Shown piece after piece: positions 25,683 to 34,449 of a stretch of DNA of 64,000 bases. Every line of letters begins with the position of its first letter. Position 1 is the stretch's first letter. The stretch lies in NCBI GenBank assembly GCA_964436955.1, contig CAYTFC010000002.1, positions 8,346 through 72,345 on the forward strand. Direction: 5' to 3'. A program made the translations under genes and the position numbers. The notes under the pieces are model-generated. The model searched no databases and was not told the DNA's origin. It was given only the letters and a program-made list of their open reading frames with translations. This stretch comes from CAMFKD01 sp964436955. GTDB lineage: Bacteria > Chlamydiota > Chlamydiia > Chlamydiales > JAJFMA01.

Positions 25683-26918
25683 TTATTCGTTGTTGCGGAG
25701 CCAATTGTCTAGTTTTTCGCGGCTAAAATCATGGTCATTGGACGAGCCATACCATAGATCATCGATGGTTTCGGGATTTTCTATCTGCCCCCTTACCGGT
25801 TCAGTCATGGCGGCTAAAATACTTTTTCCTATTGGATGGTGTTCATGTCTGCCGATGACTGTGGCAATGGTGAATTTCTCAGCCTCGGCTTTTTTAGAGT
25901 TAATAAGACCTACAATCCGCTCGGAAAAAGTCCTATGCATATCTTTAGGCATCATATCATCCTCTGTTGCTCGCACAATATAGCATCGACCGTTTAAGTG
26001 TTCTAATCGATCTAACGTATTAAAGGCTGTCACTTTCGTATATCTGTCTACGGCCATCTTTTTAGCTTTATTGGGTATGCTGGCATCTTCTAACTGATCC
26101 CCCACGATCCTAGCCATATTCGTGAATGTACGTTCAAGTACCACGTCGACATTTCTAACCGTCCCTACATACGCTGCCGCCGCGCCGCCGAGCGAATATC
26201 CAATTACTTTTACATTGTTAATATTTGTACTGTGCCCTTTTTCCTGAGCTTTTTGACACATTTTATCAAAGGCAGCCTCGGAGTCTTCGTAAATGTGCTT
26301 TTCTGTGCGGCTACCCTTGCTTTTTCCGAAGCCCGAATAGTTGAAAATCATGACGTCGTGGCCCATTTTAGTGAGAGATTGGACCATAGGAAGGACGTAG
26401 TTTTCGCAGGAAAGGTGGCTTCCACTGCAAATTAAAATAGTTTGATTAGTTGCTGGATTAATATCTTTATTAGGAGATGTGCTATTAAAAAACATTCCCT
26501 CCAATTCTCTCTTATGTCTGCCTTTTCCGGACTCCATTTTGAAGGTGTCACAAGTCCAGGGGAAAACTTCACTATTGCTAACACCTTTCTTAAGTGTGAC
26601 GGTTTCTGGGTGTTGCAATGTTTGGCGAAGTTCCTCTTTAATCTTTTTTGCCCCACGATCGCCAATAGCACTACGCTCGGTAAGCCACTTGGTTATTTTG
26701 GATACATCACCTTTAGAGGGAAGTTGCACAGCTGTTTGCTGAATTTGGTTTTGTGCTGCATGGGTTTGATCCCCTATAATACTGTGTGCAACATTTTGCA
26801 CATCCATTTTTATTTCTGGTGACACATCTTCTGAATGAACTTTCTGGGAATTGTCTAATGGTTGATCAAAGTGAGGGAGGGATGACTGAGAGTCGTAATT
26901 TTTATTATCAAAATTCAT
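25683..26918 (-). CDS. alpha/beta hydrolase of a chlamydial tandem pair (copy 2)
   Basis: A 411-residue protein; ATG 26918 with GAGGTG upstream is preferred over TTG at 26930. The N-terminal 60 residues are Gln/Asn/Ser-rich and variable. The hydrolase part starts with the oxyanion-type ICSGSHLSCENYV, followed by VMIFNYSGFGKSKG and the nucleophile elbow GYSLGGAAAA. A late acidic residue (RATEDDMMP) and a His (GRHEHHP) are catalytic candidates. It resembles the chlamydial CHLPS/DUF818 proteins as I remember them. It is clearly homologous along its length to the gene at 27070-28311. No signal peptide; lipase, esterase or effector are possible roles. Confidence 0.75.
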   Translation of the reverse strand: MNFDNKNYDSQSSLPHFDQPLDNSQKVHSEDVSPEIKMDVQNVAHSIIGDQTHAAQNQIQQTAVQLPSKGDVSKITKWLTERSAIGDRGAKKIKEELRQTLQHPETVTLKKGVSNSEVFPWTCDTFKMESGKGRHKRELEGMFFNSTSPNKDINPATNQTILICSGSHLSCENYVLPMVQSLTKMGHDVMIFNYSGFGKSKGSRTEKHIYEDSEAAFDKMCQKAQEKGHSTNINNVKVIGYSLGGAAAAYVGTVRNVDVVLERTFTNMARIVGDQLEDASIPNKAKKMAVDRYTKVTAFNTLDRLEHLNGRCYIVRATEDDMMPKDMHRTFSERIVGLINSKKAEAEKFTIATVIGRHEHHPIGKSILAAMTEPVRGQIENPETIDDLWYGSSNDHDFSREKLDNWLRNNE

Positions 26919-27069
26919 AAAACACCTCAAATTAACCTGACTTTAACTATATTATATATTAATATTAAAAATTTAGTTAATAAATAAGGTTAAGCAAGAT
27001 TGTTTTTTATTTATTATGAATTGTGCGATCTAAATCAGTTGCAAAATTAAATCAACCAGATTAGACTTC

Positions 27070-28311
27070 TTATGCTGCTTGATCTTCTAGTGGCTTGTTG
27101 CGAAGCCAGTTATCTAGCTTTTCTCGAGATTCGGTATGTGCATCGGAGAGTCCAAACCAGAGATCCTCGTCATCCTTTGGTCTCTCGGTTTTTCCGATAA
27201 GCGCCTCAGGTAAGGAGTCAAAAATAGATTGACCCATTGGGTCGTGTGCATGTTTCGATTCGACTTCGAGCATATGGAATTGATCATCAGCACCAATATT
27301 GTGGATGCGTTGCTTAAATTCCTTGTCCGTTCCTTTGGGCATATTCGTGTCTTTAGTTCCATTAACAATCAAGCATCTGCCTGTCAGGTGTTCGAGCCGA
27401 TCTATAGTGTTAAAAATATTCGATTTTTCATATTTTTTCCTAGAGACCTTCCTGAGCGCTTTTGGTAGATGGGTTCTATCCTTCATAAAAGTATTCACAA
27501 CACTAGACATCTTTGTGAAGGTGCGTTCAAGCACTACATCCACATTTCTAGCTGTTCCCAACTGAGCTGCGGCTGCGCCTCCTAGAGAATACCCCATCAC
27601 TTTTACGCGAGATTCAATATTCGGGTCAGAACTTCTTTCTCTAACTTTTTCACACATCTTATCAAATGCCGCTTGGGTATCCTCATAGATATGTTTTTCC
27701 GTGCGTGTTCCTTTACTTTTTCCGAATCCAGCGTAGTTAAAAATCATGACATCATGACCCATTTCGGTAAGAGATTGGACCATAGGGAGGACATAATTTT
27801 CACAGCTGATGTGACTTCCGCTACACAGTAGGATGGTTTGGTTCGTGGCGGGGTCGTTGAACAATTTGTCGGACGTACTGCTAAAAAACATAGCTTCCAA
27901 TTCACGTTTACTTTCGCCACTGCCGGATTCTACTACCATCGTTCTGCAAGTCCAGGGGAAGACTTTTTCGTTACTCAACCCTTCTTTGACGGGTATGTTT
28001 TCTGGGTGTTGTAAGGAAGCTCGCAAGTCCTTGTTAATTTTTTTGGCGTTGTAATCCCCAATGGACGCAGTCTGCATAAGCCATTTGGCGGCTTTCGAGG
28101 CTCCTCCATGGTCATTATGTATTTGTAAAGTCGTATGAGGGGGGTGGTTCGGTAATTCTATTGTGCTTTTGCCTACATTCATTTGGGCGATGTGCTGAAT
28201 GTGATTGTCAATTTGTTGGGGAGTGACCTGCGCAACTGGGGTGCTTTCCGGCGCTTCCTTACTATTAGATTGGTCAATAGAATGTTGCTGCAATGGAAGA
28301 TTACTTTCCAT
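27070..28311 (-). CDS. alpha/beta hydrolase of a chlamydial tandem pair (copy 1)
   Basis: A 413-residue paralogue of the following gene. It has the same layout: a polar, variable N-terminus, LLCSGSHISCENYVLPMV, MIFNYAGFGKSKGTRTEKH, nucleophile elbow GYSLGGAAAA, NGTKDTNMP with the candidate acid, HAHDPMG with the candidate His, and the shared tail REKLDNWLRN. The paralogues are separated by 151 AT-rich bases with no terminator seen. It is divergent from the biotin operon. Confidence 0.75.
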   Translation of the reverse strand: MESNLPLQQHSIDQSNSKEAPESTPVAQVTPQQIDNHIQHIAQMNVGKSTIELPNHPPHTTLQIHNDHGGASKAAKWLMQTASIGDYNAKKINKDLRASLQHPENIPVKEGLSNEKVFPWTCRTMVVESGSGESKRELEAMFFSSTSDKLFNDPATNQTILLCSGSHISCENYVLPMVQSLTEMGHDVMIFNYAGFGKSKGTRTEKHIYEDTQAAFDKMCEKVRERSSDPNIESRVKVMGYSLGGAAAAQLGTARNVDVVLERTFTKMSSVVNTFMKDRTHLPKALRKVSRKKYEKSNIFNTIDRLEHLTGRCLIVNGTKDTNMPKGTDKEFKQRIHNIGADDQFHMLEVESKHAHDPMGQSIFDSLPEALIGKTERPKDDEDLWFGLSDAHTESREKLDNWLRNKPLEDQAA

Positions 28312-28465
28312 AAATAGCCTATTTGTTGGATTTACTATTATCTTATTATATTATAATTTTTATTTATTAATAAATATGACTTGATGAGTTACTAGCGATT
28401 GGAGTGGAAAAGAAAAAGTAAGATCGGCATTCTGAGTGCAAAAAATCTAGATAGGAGCGAAATCA

Positions 28466-30565
28466 GTGAAGCACGATTGGACCCTTGAGGAAATTCGCGA
28501 AATTCATGATTCTCCTCTTATGGAATTGGTGTTGCGAGCGAGTGATGTACACCGAAAGTACCATAAGGCGGGAGAAGTCCAATGCAGTCAGCTGATTAAC
28601 GTAAAATTTGGAGGGTGCGAGGAAGATTGTTCCTATTGTGCCCAGGCAGCGCGTTACCACACAGGAGTAACCGCTCAGCCTTTTTTGACTGTTGACGAAG
28701 TGCGGAAGCAGGCGGAAGCCTGCAAAGCTCAAGGAGTTACACGCATTTGCCTGAGCGTTGCTTGGCGCCAGGTGCGTAACGGCAAGGCTTTTGACCAAAT
28801 TCTTGAAATGGTCAAGGTTGTCAAAGAACTGGGGTTAGAACCTTGCTGCACTTTGGGAATGTTGCAAGAAGAGCATGTGGCGCGTCTAAAAGATGCTGGG
28901 ATTTATGCCATTAATCATAATCTCGACTCTTCCTCAAATTTTTACGACAAGATCATTAGCACACGCACCTATTCCGATCGCTTGGACACCCTTAAGCGTG
29001 TAATGGATGCCAAAGTTTCTGTGTGCTGTGGCGGAATTATTGGCTTGGGTGAAGAGCTTGAAGATCGTTTAATGCTGCTTCAAACACTTTCTTCTTTTGA
29101 CCCTCATCCTGGCTCTGTCCCGATCAACTTGCTATCGCGGGTGAAAGGAACTCCCTTAGAGGAAGGCCCAAAGGTTACGGGTTGGGAATTGCTGCGGATG
29201 GTAGCTACAGCGCGCATTTTAATGCCTAAGTCTATGGTGCGATTATCCTCGGGGCGTCTAGAACTATCCGTTGCACAACAAGCGCTTTGCTTTCTGGCGG
29301 GAGCTAATTCCGTGCATGTGGGCGATAGATTATTAGCGACACCTAATCCAGAGCATCATGTTGACTGGGATATGTTTAGAATGTTGGGACTAACCAAACA
29401 GGCAGCTTATCAAAGGGTTGAGAACACGAAACTTCAAGCTGTGCCGGTTGAAATAATGATGAAAGAGGCTCTTACGAAACGCGCTAATGAAGGAATTTTG
29501 CGTAAACTGACTTTAGCCGAAAATTGCGTAGATCTCGCTTCAAATGACTATCTTGGCTTTGCTCAATCTACCGATTTGCTAGAACGTATTGCGCAGGAAG
29601 AAGGTAGAGTGGGCGCTACAGGTTCTCGTCTGCTTACAGGAAATACTGCTTATGCCATACAGCTTGAAGAGCAGATAGCTTCCTCTCAGCAGGCGGAAGC
29701 GGCACTTCTCTATAATTCCGGATACACAGCCAATCTCGGGTTGCTTTCTTGTATTATGGGGAAAGAGGATACGGTCATTTTAGATACTCAATCCCATGCC
29801 TCCACATGGGATGGCGCAAAGACCTCCGGAGCGCGACTCCTAGTCTTTCGCCATAACGATCTTGAAAGCCTTGAAACTCAGTTGAAGAAGGCTCAAGGGC
29901 GTATTTTTGTTTGCGTCGAATCTCTATATTCTATGAGCGGCGATATTGCACCATTAGATAGTTTGTGCGATTTGTGTGAACGCTATAGCGCCAATCTTAT
30001 TGTAGACGAAGCGCATGCCACTGGTCTTTTCGGTATGGGTGGACGCGGCATTGTCAATGCGCATCGTCTAGAAAAACGTGTCTTTGCGCGAGTGCACACC
30101 TTTAGCAAAGCGCTTGGGGCTCATGGAGCTGTTGTTTTAGGTAGCGCCGCGTTGAAAGAATACCTGCTTAATTTCTCTAGACCTCTAATTTACGCGACTG
30201 CTTTACCACCTCACGCTCTTGTCACCATTCGCTGTGCTTATGAGCGCATGCTGACTTCTGATGATGCGCGCCATCGTCTTCATAGGCTGATCGTTACCTT
30301 TAAAGAACGCGCGCAACAATCTGAATTGTCCATTCGTGTCACAGATACGCCTATTCAAACGATACAAGTTGGTGGTCAACAGGCACGGGAGCTCTCTGCA
30401 GTGTTGGCACAGGCAAAAATTGACGTGCGAGCTATCCTGCCACCAACAGTAAGAAAGGGAGAAGAGTGTTTAAGAGTATGTTTGCATGCCTTTAATACTC
30501 AACTAGACATAGATTTGCTATTTGATGCACTTGAGAATGTTCGGATTGAGAGAGATTGCATATGA
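28466..30565 (+). CDS. BioB-BioF fusion: biotin synthase + 8-amino-7-oxononanoate synthase
   Basis: A single 699-residue frame from GTG 28466 (AGGAG site at 28453). Residues 1-320 are BioB. They carry the radical-SAM cluster CEEDCSYC (C51, C55, C58), RICLSVAWR, CCTLG and CCGGIIGLGE for the [2Fe-2S] ligands, and VRLSSGR. Residues about 330-699 are BioF, with LASNDYLGF, GATGSRLLTG, VDEAHATGLFG and the PLP lysine in HTFSKALG (K548). The linker is about 10 residues and both halves keep catalytic residues. The protein would catalyse the first and last steps of the conserved biotin pathway. No stop or start separates the halves. Confidence 0.92.
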   Translation: MKHDWTLEEIREIHDSPLMELVLRASDVHRKYHKAGEVQCSQLINVKFGGCEEDCSYCAQAARYHTGVTAQPFLTVDEVRKQAEACKAQGVTRICLSVAWRQVRNGKAFDQILEMVKVVKELGLEPCCTLGMLQEEHVARLKDAGIYAINHNLDSSSNFYDKIISTRTYSDRLDTLKRVMDAKVSVCCGGIIGLGEELEDRLMLLQTLSSFDPHPGSVPINLLSRVKGTPLEEGPKVTGWELLRMVATARILMPKSMVRLSSGRLELSVAQQALCFLAGANSVHVGDRLLATPNPEHHVDWDMFRMLGLTKQAAYQRVENTKLQAVPVEIMMKEALTKRANEGILRKLTLAENCVDLASNDYLGFAQSTDLLERIAQEEGRVGATGSRLLTGNTAYAIQLEEQIASSQQAEAALLYNSGYTANLGLLSCIMGKEDTVILDTQSHASTWDGAKTSGARLLVFRHNDLESLETQLKKAQGRIFVCVESLYSMSGDIAPLDSLCDLCERYSANLIVDEAHATGLFGMGGRGIVNAHRLEKRVFARVHTFSKALGAHGAVVLGSAALKEYLLNFSRPLIYATALPPHALVTIRCAYERMLTSDDARHRLHRLIVTFKERAQQSELSIRVTDTPIQTIQVGGQQARELSAVLAQAKIDVRAILPPTVRKGEECLRVCLHAFNTQLDIDLLFDALENVRIERDCI

Positions 30566-31197
30566 GCATTATAACGGTCACAGGCATCGACACAGAGGTA
30601 GGGAAGACAGTGACTTCGGCAATCCTCATGCAAGCGCTCGATGCGGACTATTGGAAGCCTGTGCAAACAGGTGCTGAGGAAGGAAGAGACACGGAAACCG
30701 TGCAAAATTTGGTCGATAGTCCACACTCACAATATTATCCCGAGGCCTATTGCCTAAATATTCCCGCGTCTCCGCATTACTGTGCGCATGTTCAGGGCAT
30801 CGATCTTTCGCATCACATTAGTCCACCCGAAACTACTAGACCATTAGTGATCGAAGGAGCCGGGGGAGCCCTTTGCCCCTTCAATCACACACATCTTATG
30901 GTGGATGTGCTGTCCCAATGGCCATCCTTATGGGTTATTGTCTGTAAACATCGACTGGGCAGCATTAATCACTCCCTTATGACCGTTGAGGCTCTACGTA
31001 AACGCAATCTTCCTATTTTAGGCTTTGTGTTTAATGGCGAGGACAAATCCAATTCTGAACAGTACATCACAGCATACACAAAACTACCGGTTATTGGACG
31101 TATTAGCACGGAAACAACAATTGACCGCAGTATAATCACAGGATATGCGAACTCATGGAAAGAAGCACTTGTGGCCCGATTGTCAGCGCGAATCTAG
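30562..31197 (+). CDS. bioD: dethiobiotin synthetase
   Basis: ATP-dependent ureido-ring closure converting DAPA to dethiobiotin. The 211-residue product starts at ATG 30562, which forms an ATGA overlap with the previous stop. The P-loop TGIDTEVGKT is at the N-terminus, KPVQTGAE follows, and VIEGAGGALCP is the second nucleotide and DAPA motif. Normal length. It overlaps bioA by 43 bp. Confidence 0.95.
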   Translation: MSIITVTGIDTEVGKTVTSAILMQALDADYWKPVQTGAEEGRDTETVQNLVDSPHSQYYPEAYCLNIPASPHYCAHVQGIDLSHHISPPETTRPLVIEGAGGALCPFNHTHLMVDVLSQWPSLWVIVCKHRLGSINHSLMTVEALRKRNLPILGFVFNGEDKSNSEQYITAYTKLPVIGRISTETTIDRSIITGYANSWKEALVARLSARI

Positions 31198-32453
31198 CTA
31201 TTGATCAACAGCATATATGGCATCCCTTCACGCAACATGCGACGTCAGCACCGTCTTTGTGTATTGAGAGAGGAGAAGGCGTTTATCTCTATACAGACCA
31301 AGGTGAGCGCTACCTTGATGCCATAAGTTCTTGGTATACAAGTCTTCACGGCCATTGCCATCCTCAGATTGTAAAGAGTATCCAAGAGCAAACCGCAACG
31401 CTTGATCACATTATGTTTGCAGGCTTAACTCACCAACCCGCGTGTGAATTGGCAAAAAAACTTCTAGATATCCTTCCAGATAATCTCAATAGAGTTTTTT
31501 ATGCCGATAACGGCTCAACAGCTATCGAAGCAGCCGTAAAAATAGCTATTCAGTATTGGTATAATCAGGAGGAATCACGTCTTCAAATTGTTACCTTCCG
31601 AAATGGTTATCATGGAGATACTCTTGGATCTATGTCAGTAGCGGATCGAGGTCCTTTTTCCACGCCTTTTCAGTCGCATCTATTTGATATCACGCTAATT
31701 GATCCACCTGAAGTAGGCAAAGAGAAAGATGCCTACGTTCAATTGCAAAAAGCTATTAGAGATAAACCGACCGCCTGCTTTATTTTTGAGCCATTGCTGC
31801 AGGGAATTGCGGGCTTTCGCACCTATTCTCTTACGGGTTTGGATAAGCTTATAGGTCTTTGCCGCGAACAGGGCGTGATCACTATTGCTGACGAGGTGTT
31901 GACTGGACTTGGACGCACAGGGCCGCTTTTCTGCAGCTCTACATTGGAAAACAAGCCCGACATGATCTGTCTTGCCAAGGGGTTAACAGGAGGCTCTCTT
32001 ACTCTCGCAGCCGTAGCTTGTACTGAGCACATTTTTGCAGGTTTTCTGTCGTCTGAAAGACGTAAAGCATTTCTGCACGGACACTCTTACACAGCCAATC
32101 CAATAGCCTGCGCAGCCGCCTTAGCCAACTTGCGCATTCTTGATACTAAAGAGTGTGAAGATCAGCGTCAGTTTATTCAGAAGCAACATGAAGCCTTTCG
32201 CCTTCAATGGGGCAATCATCCTAGATTGAAAAGGTGTGAAGTGATAGGCACCATACTTGCTCTGGACTATGTCGACGATCAACATAGCTACTACAGTACT
32301 TTTCGAGATCGTCTCTTGAACTTTTTCATGGAACGTCGCATTCTTTTACGGCCCTTTGGTAACAACGTTCATGTTATTCCTCCCTACTGTATAACCAGGG
32401 AGGAGCTCAATACCATTTACCAAGCGCTTTCAGATAGTCTAGAGGAACTTTAA
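31155..32453 (+). CDS. bioA: adenosylmethionine-8-amino-7-oxononanoate aminotransferase
   Basis: PLP enzyme making DAPA from KAPA with SAM as amino donor. The 432 residues include HIWHPFTQH (typical BioA N-terminus), AISSWYTSLHGH, FADNGST-type YADNGSTAIEAAVK, ADEVLTGLGRTG and the PLP lysine in CLAKGLTGG (about K275). The start overlaps bioD, and the stop shares a base with the next start (TAATG), so translation is coupled through the operon. Confidence 0.95.
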   Translation: MERSTCGPIVSANLAIDQQHIWHPFTQHATSAPSLCIERGEGVYLYTDQGERYLDAISSWYTSLHGHCHPQIVKSIQEQTATLDHIMFAGLTHQPACELAKKLLDILPDNLNRVFYADNGSTAIEAAVKIAIQYWYNQEESRLQIVTFRNGYHGDTLGSMSVADRGPFSTPFQSHLFDITLIDPPEVGKEKDAYVQLQKAIRDKPTACFIFEPLLQGIAGFRTYSLTGLDKLIGLCREQGVITIADEVLTGLGRTGPLFCSSTLENKPDMICLAKGLTGGSLTLAAVACTEHIFAGFLSSERRKAFLHGHSYTANPIACAAALANLRILDTKECEDQRQFIQKQHEAFRLQWGNHPRLKRCEVIGTILALDYVDDQHSYYSTFRDRLLNFFMERRILLRPFGNNVHVIPPYCITREELNTIYQALSDSLEEL

Positions 32454-33040
32454 TGCAAAAAACGCTCGTATCATTGCTTGCTGATCCCTTTATGCATGCG
32501 AAATGGCTCAATACCCTTTCCTATATGGAAAATGAGGGGGCCAAGCTCATGGCAGGTTGTGAGCATCCCACGCTAGTGCCTGAGCAAATGCTGAAACACG
32601 CAGCGGAAGAGTTTCGCCATGCTTACTATTTGAAGAGTCAAATCAGTAAGGTTTGGCCTGATGGAATCGCTGACTATAGCGTTTCCACGCTATTGGGAGG
32701 CTATCAGTCCTATCATTATATGCGTCGTTTAAATGCTCGTGTCAGTCGAATGATCAAACAACTTGGATATGCTGGTCTTACCCTTAGAGGGACTGCTTAT
32801 GCACTAGTTTCCTATGCCATTGAAGTACGCGCCCATGTTCTTTATCCCGCATATCAAGACCTTCTGCTCGCTGAAAAATCGCGCGTGAGCGTTCGGAGCA
32901 TCATTTTGGAGGAAGCAGAACATTTAGAGGAAATGACCGCAGCAATTGAAGAACTCACTGATGGAAAGAGCTTAGCGCAGAAGGCGTGTCAAATAGAAGA
33001 CGAATTGTGGCATTCCCTACAACGTGCACTGGAGGCATAA
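32453..33040 (+). CDS. ferritin-like di-iron protein in the biotin operon
   Basis: A 195-residue, all-helical, soluble protein. Four carboxylate/His helices are visible: E26/E28 (MENEGAK), E53-xx-H56 (AEEFRHAYYL), E124 and H128 (IEVRAHVLY) and E154-xx-H157 (EEAEHLEEM). The spacing fits a ferritin-like di-iron oxidase or oxygenase (MiaE, AurF or CADD type). The TAATG junction with bioA implies co-expression. No BioC or BioH is seen nearby, so a role in making the pimeloyl precursor or protecting BioB is conceivable. This is inference; the family is not one I recognise as a named biotin gene. Confidence 0.7.
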   Translation: MQKTLVSLLADPFMHAKWLNTLSYMENEGAKLMAGCEHPTLVPEQMLKHAAEEFRHAYYLKSQISKVWPDGIADYSVSTLLGGYQSYHYMRRLNARVSRMIKQLGYAGLTLRGTAYALVSYAIEVRAHVLYPAYQDLLLAEKSRVSVRSIILEEAEHLEEMTAAIEELTDGKSLAQKACQIEDELWHSLQRALEA

Positions 33041-33466
33041 ATGGAAAGTCTCTTATCTAGTTGGTCCGTAATGGCAGAGAGCAAGCTACCAGTACCTGGC
33101 GGCTCTAAGATCTGGGCGCGAGTTGAAGAATTTGCTTCTGTCATCTTAACCGTGGCCGTGTCCATACTTGCGTTCACCATTGCTCCCATTCCCTTTTTAA
33201 TAGGAACCACGGGATCTTTAGCCTGTCGCTTGATAGTGCCTCTGATTATGAGAGTATTAAAAAGATCATCGATGATTGTAAATAGCTCGGCATATTCTTT
33301 AGCTGGAAACCTTCTGGAAGCCACGTTTATTGCCGGTTCATTGGTGTGTGCACATCAATTGACGGCTTCAAAAGTAGTGCTAATGCCAATAATTATCTGC
33401 ACATTATGCGGCTACTATCTACCATTGTCCGCTTATTATGAAATTAAAGGGTTACTTTTAAAATAG
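33041..33466 (+). CDS. small membrane protein, last gene of the biotin operon
   Basis: A 141-residue protein with about three hydrophobic segments (about residues 32-60, 62-75 and 90-135) and short loops. It starts at the base after the di-iron gene's stop. It has no BioY signature that I can recognise and is shorter than BioY (about 190 residues). It could be a transporter component or membrane anchor for the operon. Function not recognised. Confidence 0.6.
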   Translation: MESLLSSWSVMAESKLPVPGGSKIWARVEEFASVILTVAVSILAFTIAPIPFLIGTTGSLACRLIVPLIMRVLKRSSMIVNSSAYSLAGNLLEATFIAGSLVCAHQLTASKVVLMPIIICTLCGYYLPLSAYYEIKGLLLK

Positions 33467-33497
33467 CATTACGTCAATTTTTGCAATAAATTGTTAC

Positions 33498-33623
33498 GTG
33501 GCGTTTGTAAATTTAATACACAACGATCGTCTCATCAAAGAAGCTGATAAGAGTTTTGTGGTGGCCGCGACGGGTATTGAAACTGTTCTAGTTGAACAGG
33601 AACGTCTTAGGATTTACCTATGA
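33498..33623 (+). CDS. possible 41-residue small ORF or gene fragment
   Basis: A GTG-started frame, protein-like in composition (NLIHNDRLIKEADKSFVV, IETVLVEQERLRIYL), between the biotin operon and the BtpA-like gene. It has no good ribosome site. It may be the tail of a lost gene. Too short to assign. Confidence 0.2.
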   Translation: MAFVNLIHNDRLIKEADKSFVVAATGIETVLVEQERLRIYL

Positions 33624-33651
33624 TTGTCTCTAACAAAAAATTGGATTTTGC

Positions 33652-34449
33652 ATGAAATCGCATTTTAAACTGCCTGAAAAGGCGATTATTGGCATGGTTC
33701 ACATGCCAGCGTTACCCGGAACACCTTACTCTACCTTGGGTATTCGTGAGATCGTACGAGCTGCGGTTGAAGAAGCTGTAGTGCTGCAAGAATTAGGTTG
33801 TGATGCCGTGATGATTGAAAATATGCATGATCGCCCTCATCTTCTAGGTACAGCTGGTTCAGAAATCATCTCAGCCATGACTGCTGTCGGCGTGGCTGTA
33901 CGTCAGAAGGTTTCTATTCCAATCGGCGTGCAAGTGTTAGTAGGAGCTAATGAGCAGTCGTTAGCAGTTGCACAGGCTTGTGAAGCTCAATTCATTCGTG
34001 CCGACGTTTTTGTGTTTGCGCATGTATCTAATACGGGTTTGACCCTTAAGGCGACTGCAGGAACGCTTTTGCGCTATCGCAAAGCTATTGGAGCAACTGA
34101 TATTGCCATCTATGCGGACGTCAAAAAGAAGCATAGTAGCCACGCAATTACAGGGGATATTACTATTGCTGATGTTGCCCGTGAAGCTGAATATTGCGGA
34201 GCAGATGGAATCATCGTTACTGGCTTAGCGACAGGCTATCCCACAAGTCCCGATGATGTAAAAAGTGTTAAAGCAGTCGTTAGCTGCCCTGTATTAGTTG
34301 GCAGTGGCGTTACGCCTGATGATATTGGAAGCCTATGGCCATTGGCCGATGGCTTTATTGTGGGTTCTTATCTCAAGAAAGATGGTAAGTGGCACCAGCC
34401 TGTGGACCCATTAAGAGTCAAAATTTTTATGTCCGCCATACGCAATTAA
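33652..34449 (+). CDS. BtpA/SgcQ family TIM-barrel protein
   Basis: A 265-residue protein with the family signatures IGMVHMPALPGTP at the N-terminus, GCDAVMIENMHDRP, GVQVLVGANEQSL, IYADVKKKHSSH, GADGIIVTGLATG and LVGSGVT. BtpA is named for photosystem I biogenesis in cyanobacteria, but bacterial homologues are widespread with unclear, possibly sugar- or nucleoside-related, enzymatic roles. It ends with a 4-bp overlap against the convergent hydrolase gene. Confidence 0.85.
   Translation: MKSHFKLPEKAIIGMVHMPALPGTPYSTLGIREIVRAAVEEAVVLQELGCDAVMIENMHDRPHLLGTAGSEIISAMTAVGVAVRQKVSIPIGVQVLVGANEQSLAVAQACEAQFIRADVFVFAHVSNTGLTLKATAGTLLRYRKAIGATDIAIYADVKKKHSSHAITGDITIADVAREAEYCGADGIIVTGLATGYPTSPDDVKSVKAVVSCPVLVGSGVTPDDIGSLWPLADGFIVGSYLKKDGKWHQPVDPLRVKIFMSAIRN

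Noticed and set aside
26442..26822. Plus-strand ORF of 126 codons inside the alpha/beta hydrolase gene
   Set aside because: It lies fully antisense to a strongly supported coding region; its hydrophobic, Cys-rich composition is typical of shadow frames.
33467..33651. Possible tRNA between the biotin operon and the BtpA-like gene
   Set aside because: I could not build a cloverleaf with a T-loop GTTCRA and matching acceptor stem; a short protein-like frame fits part of it better.
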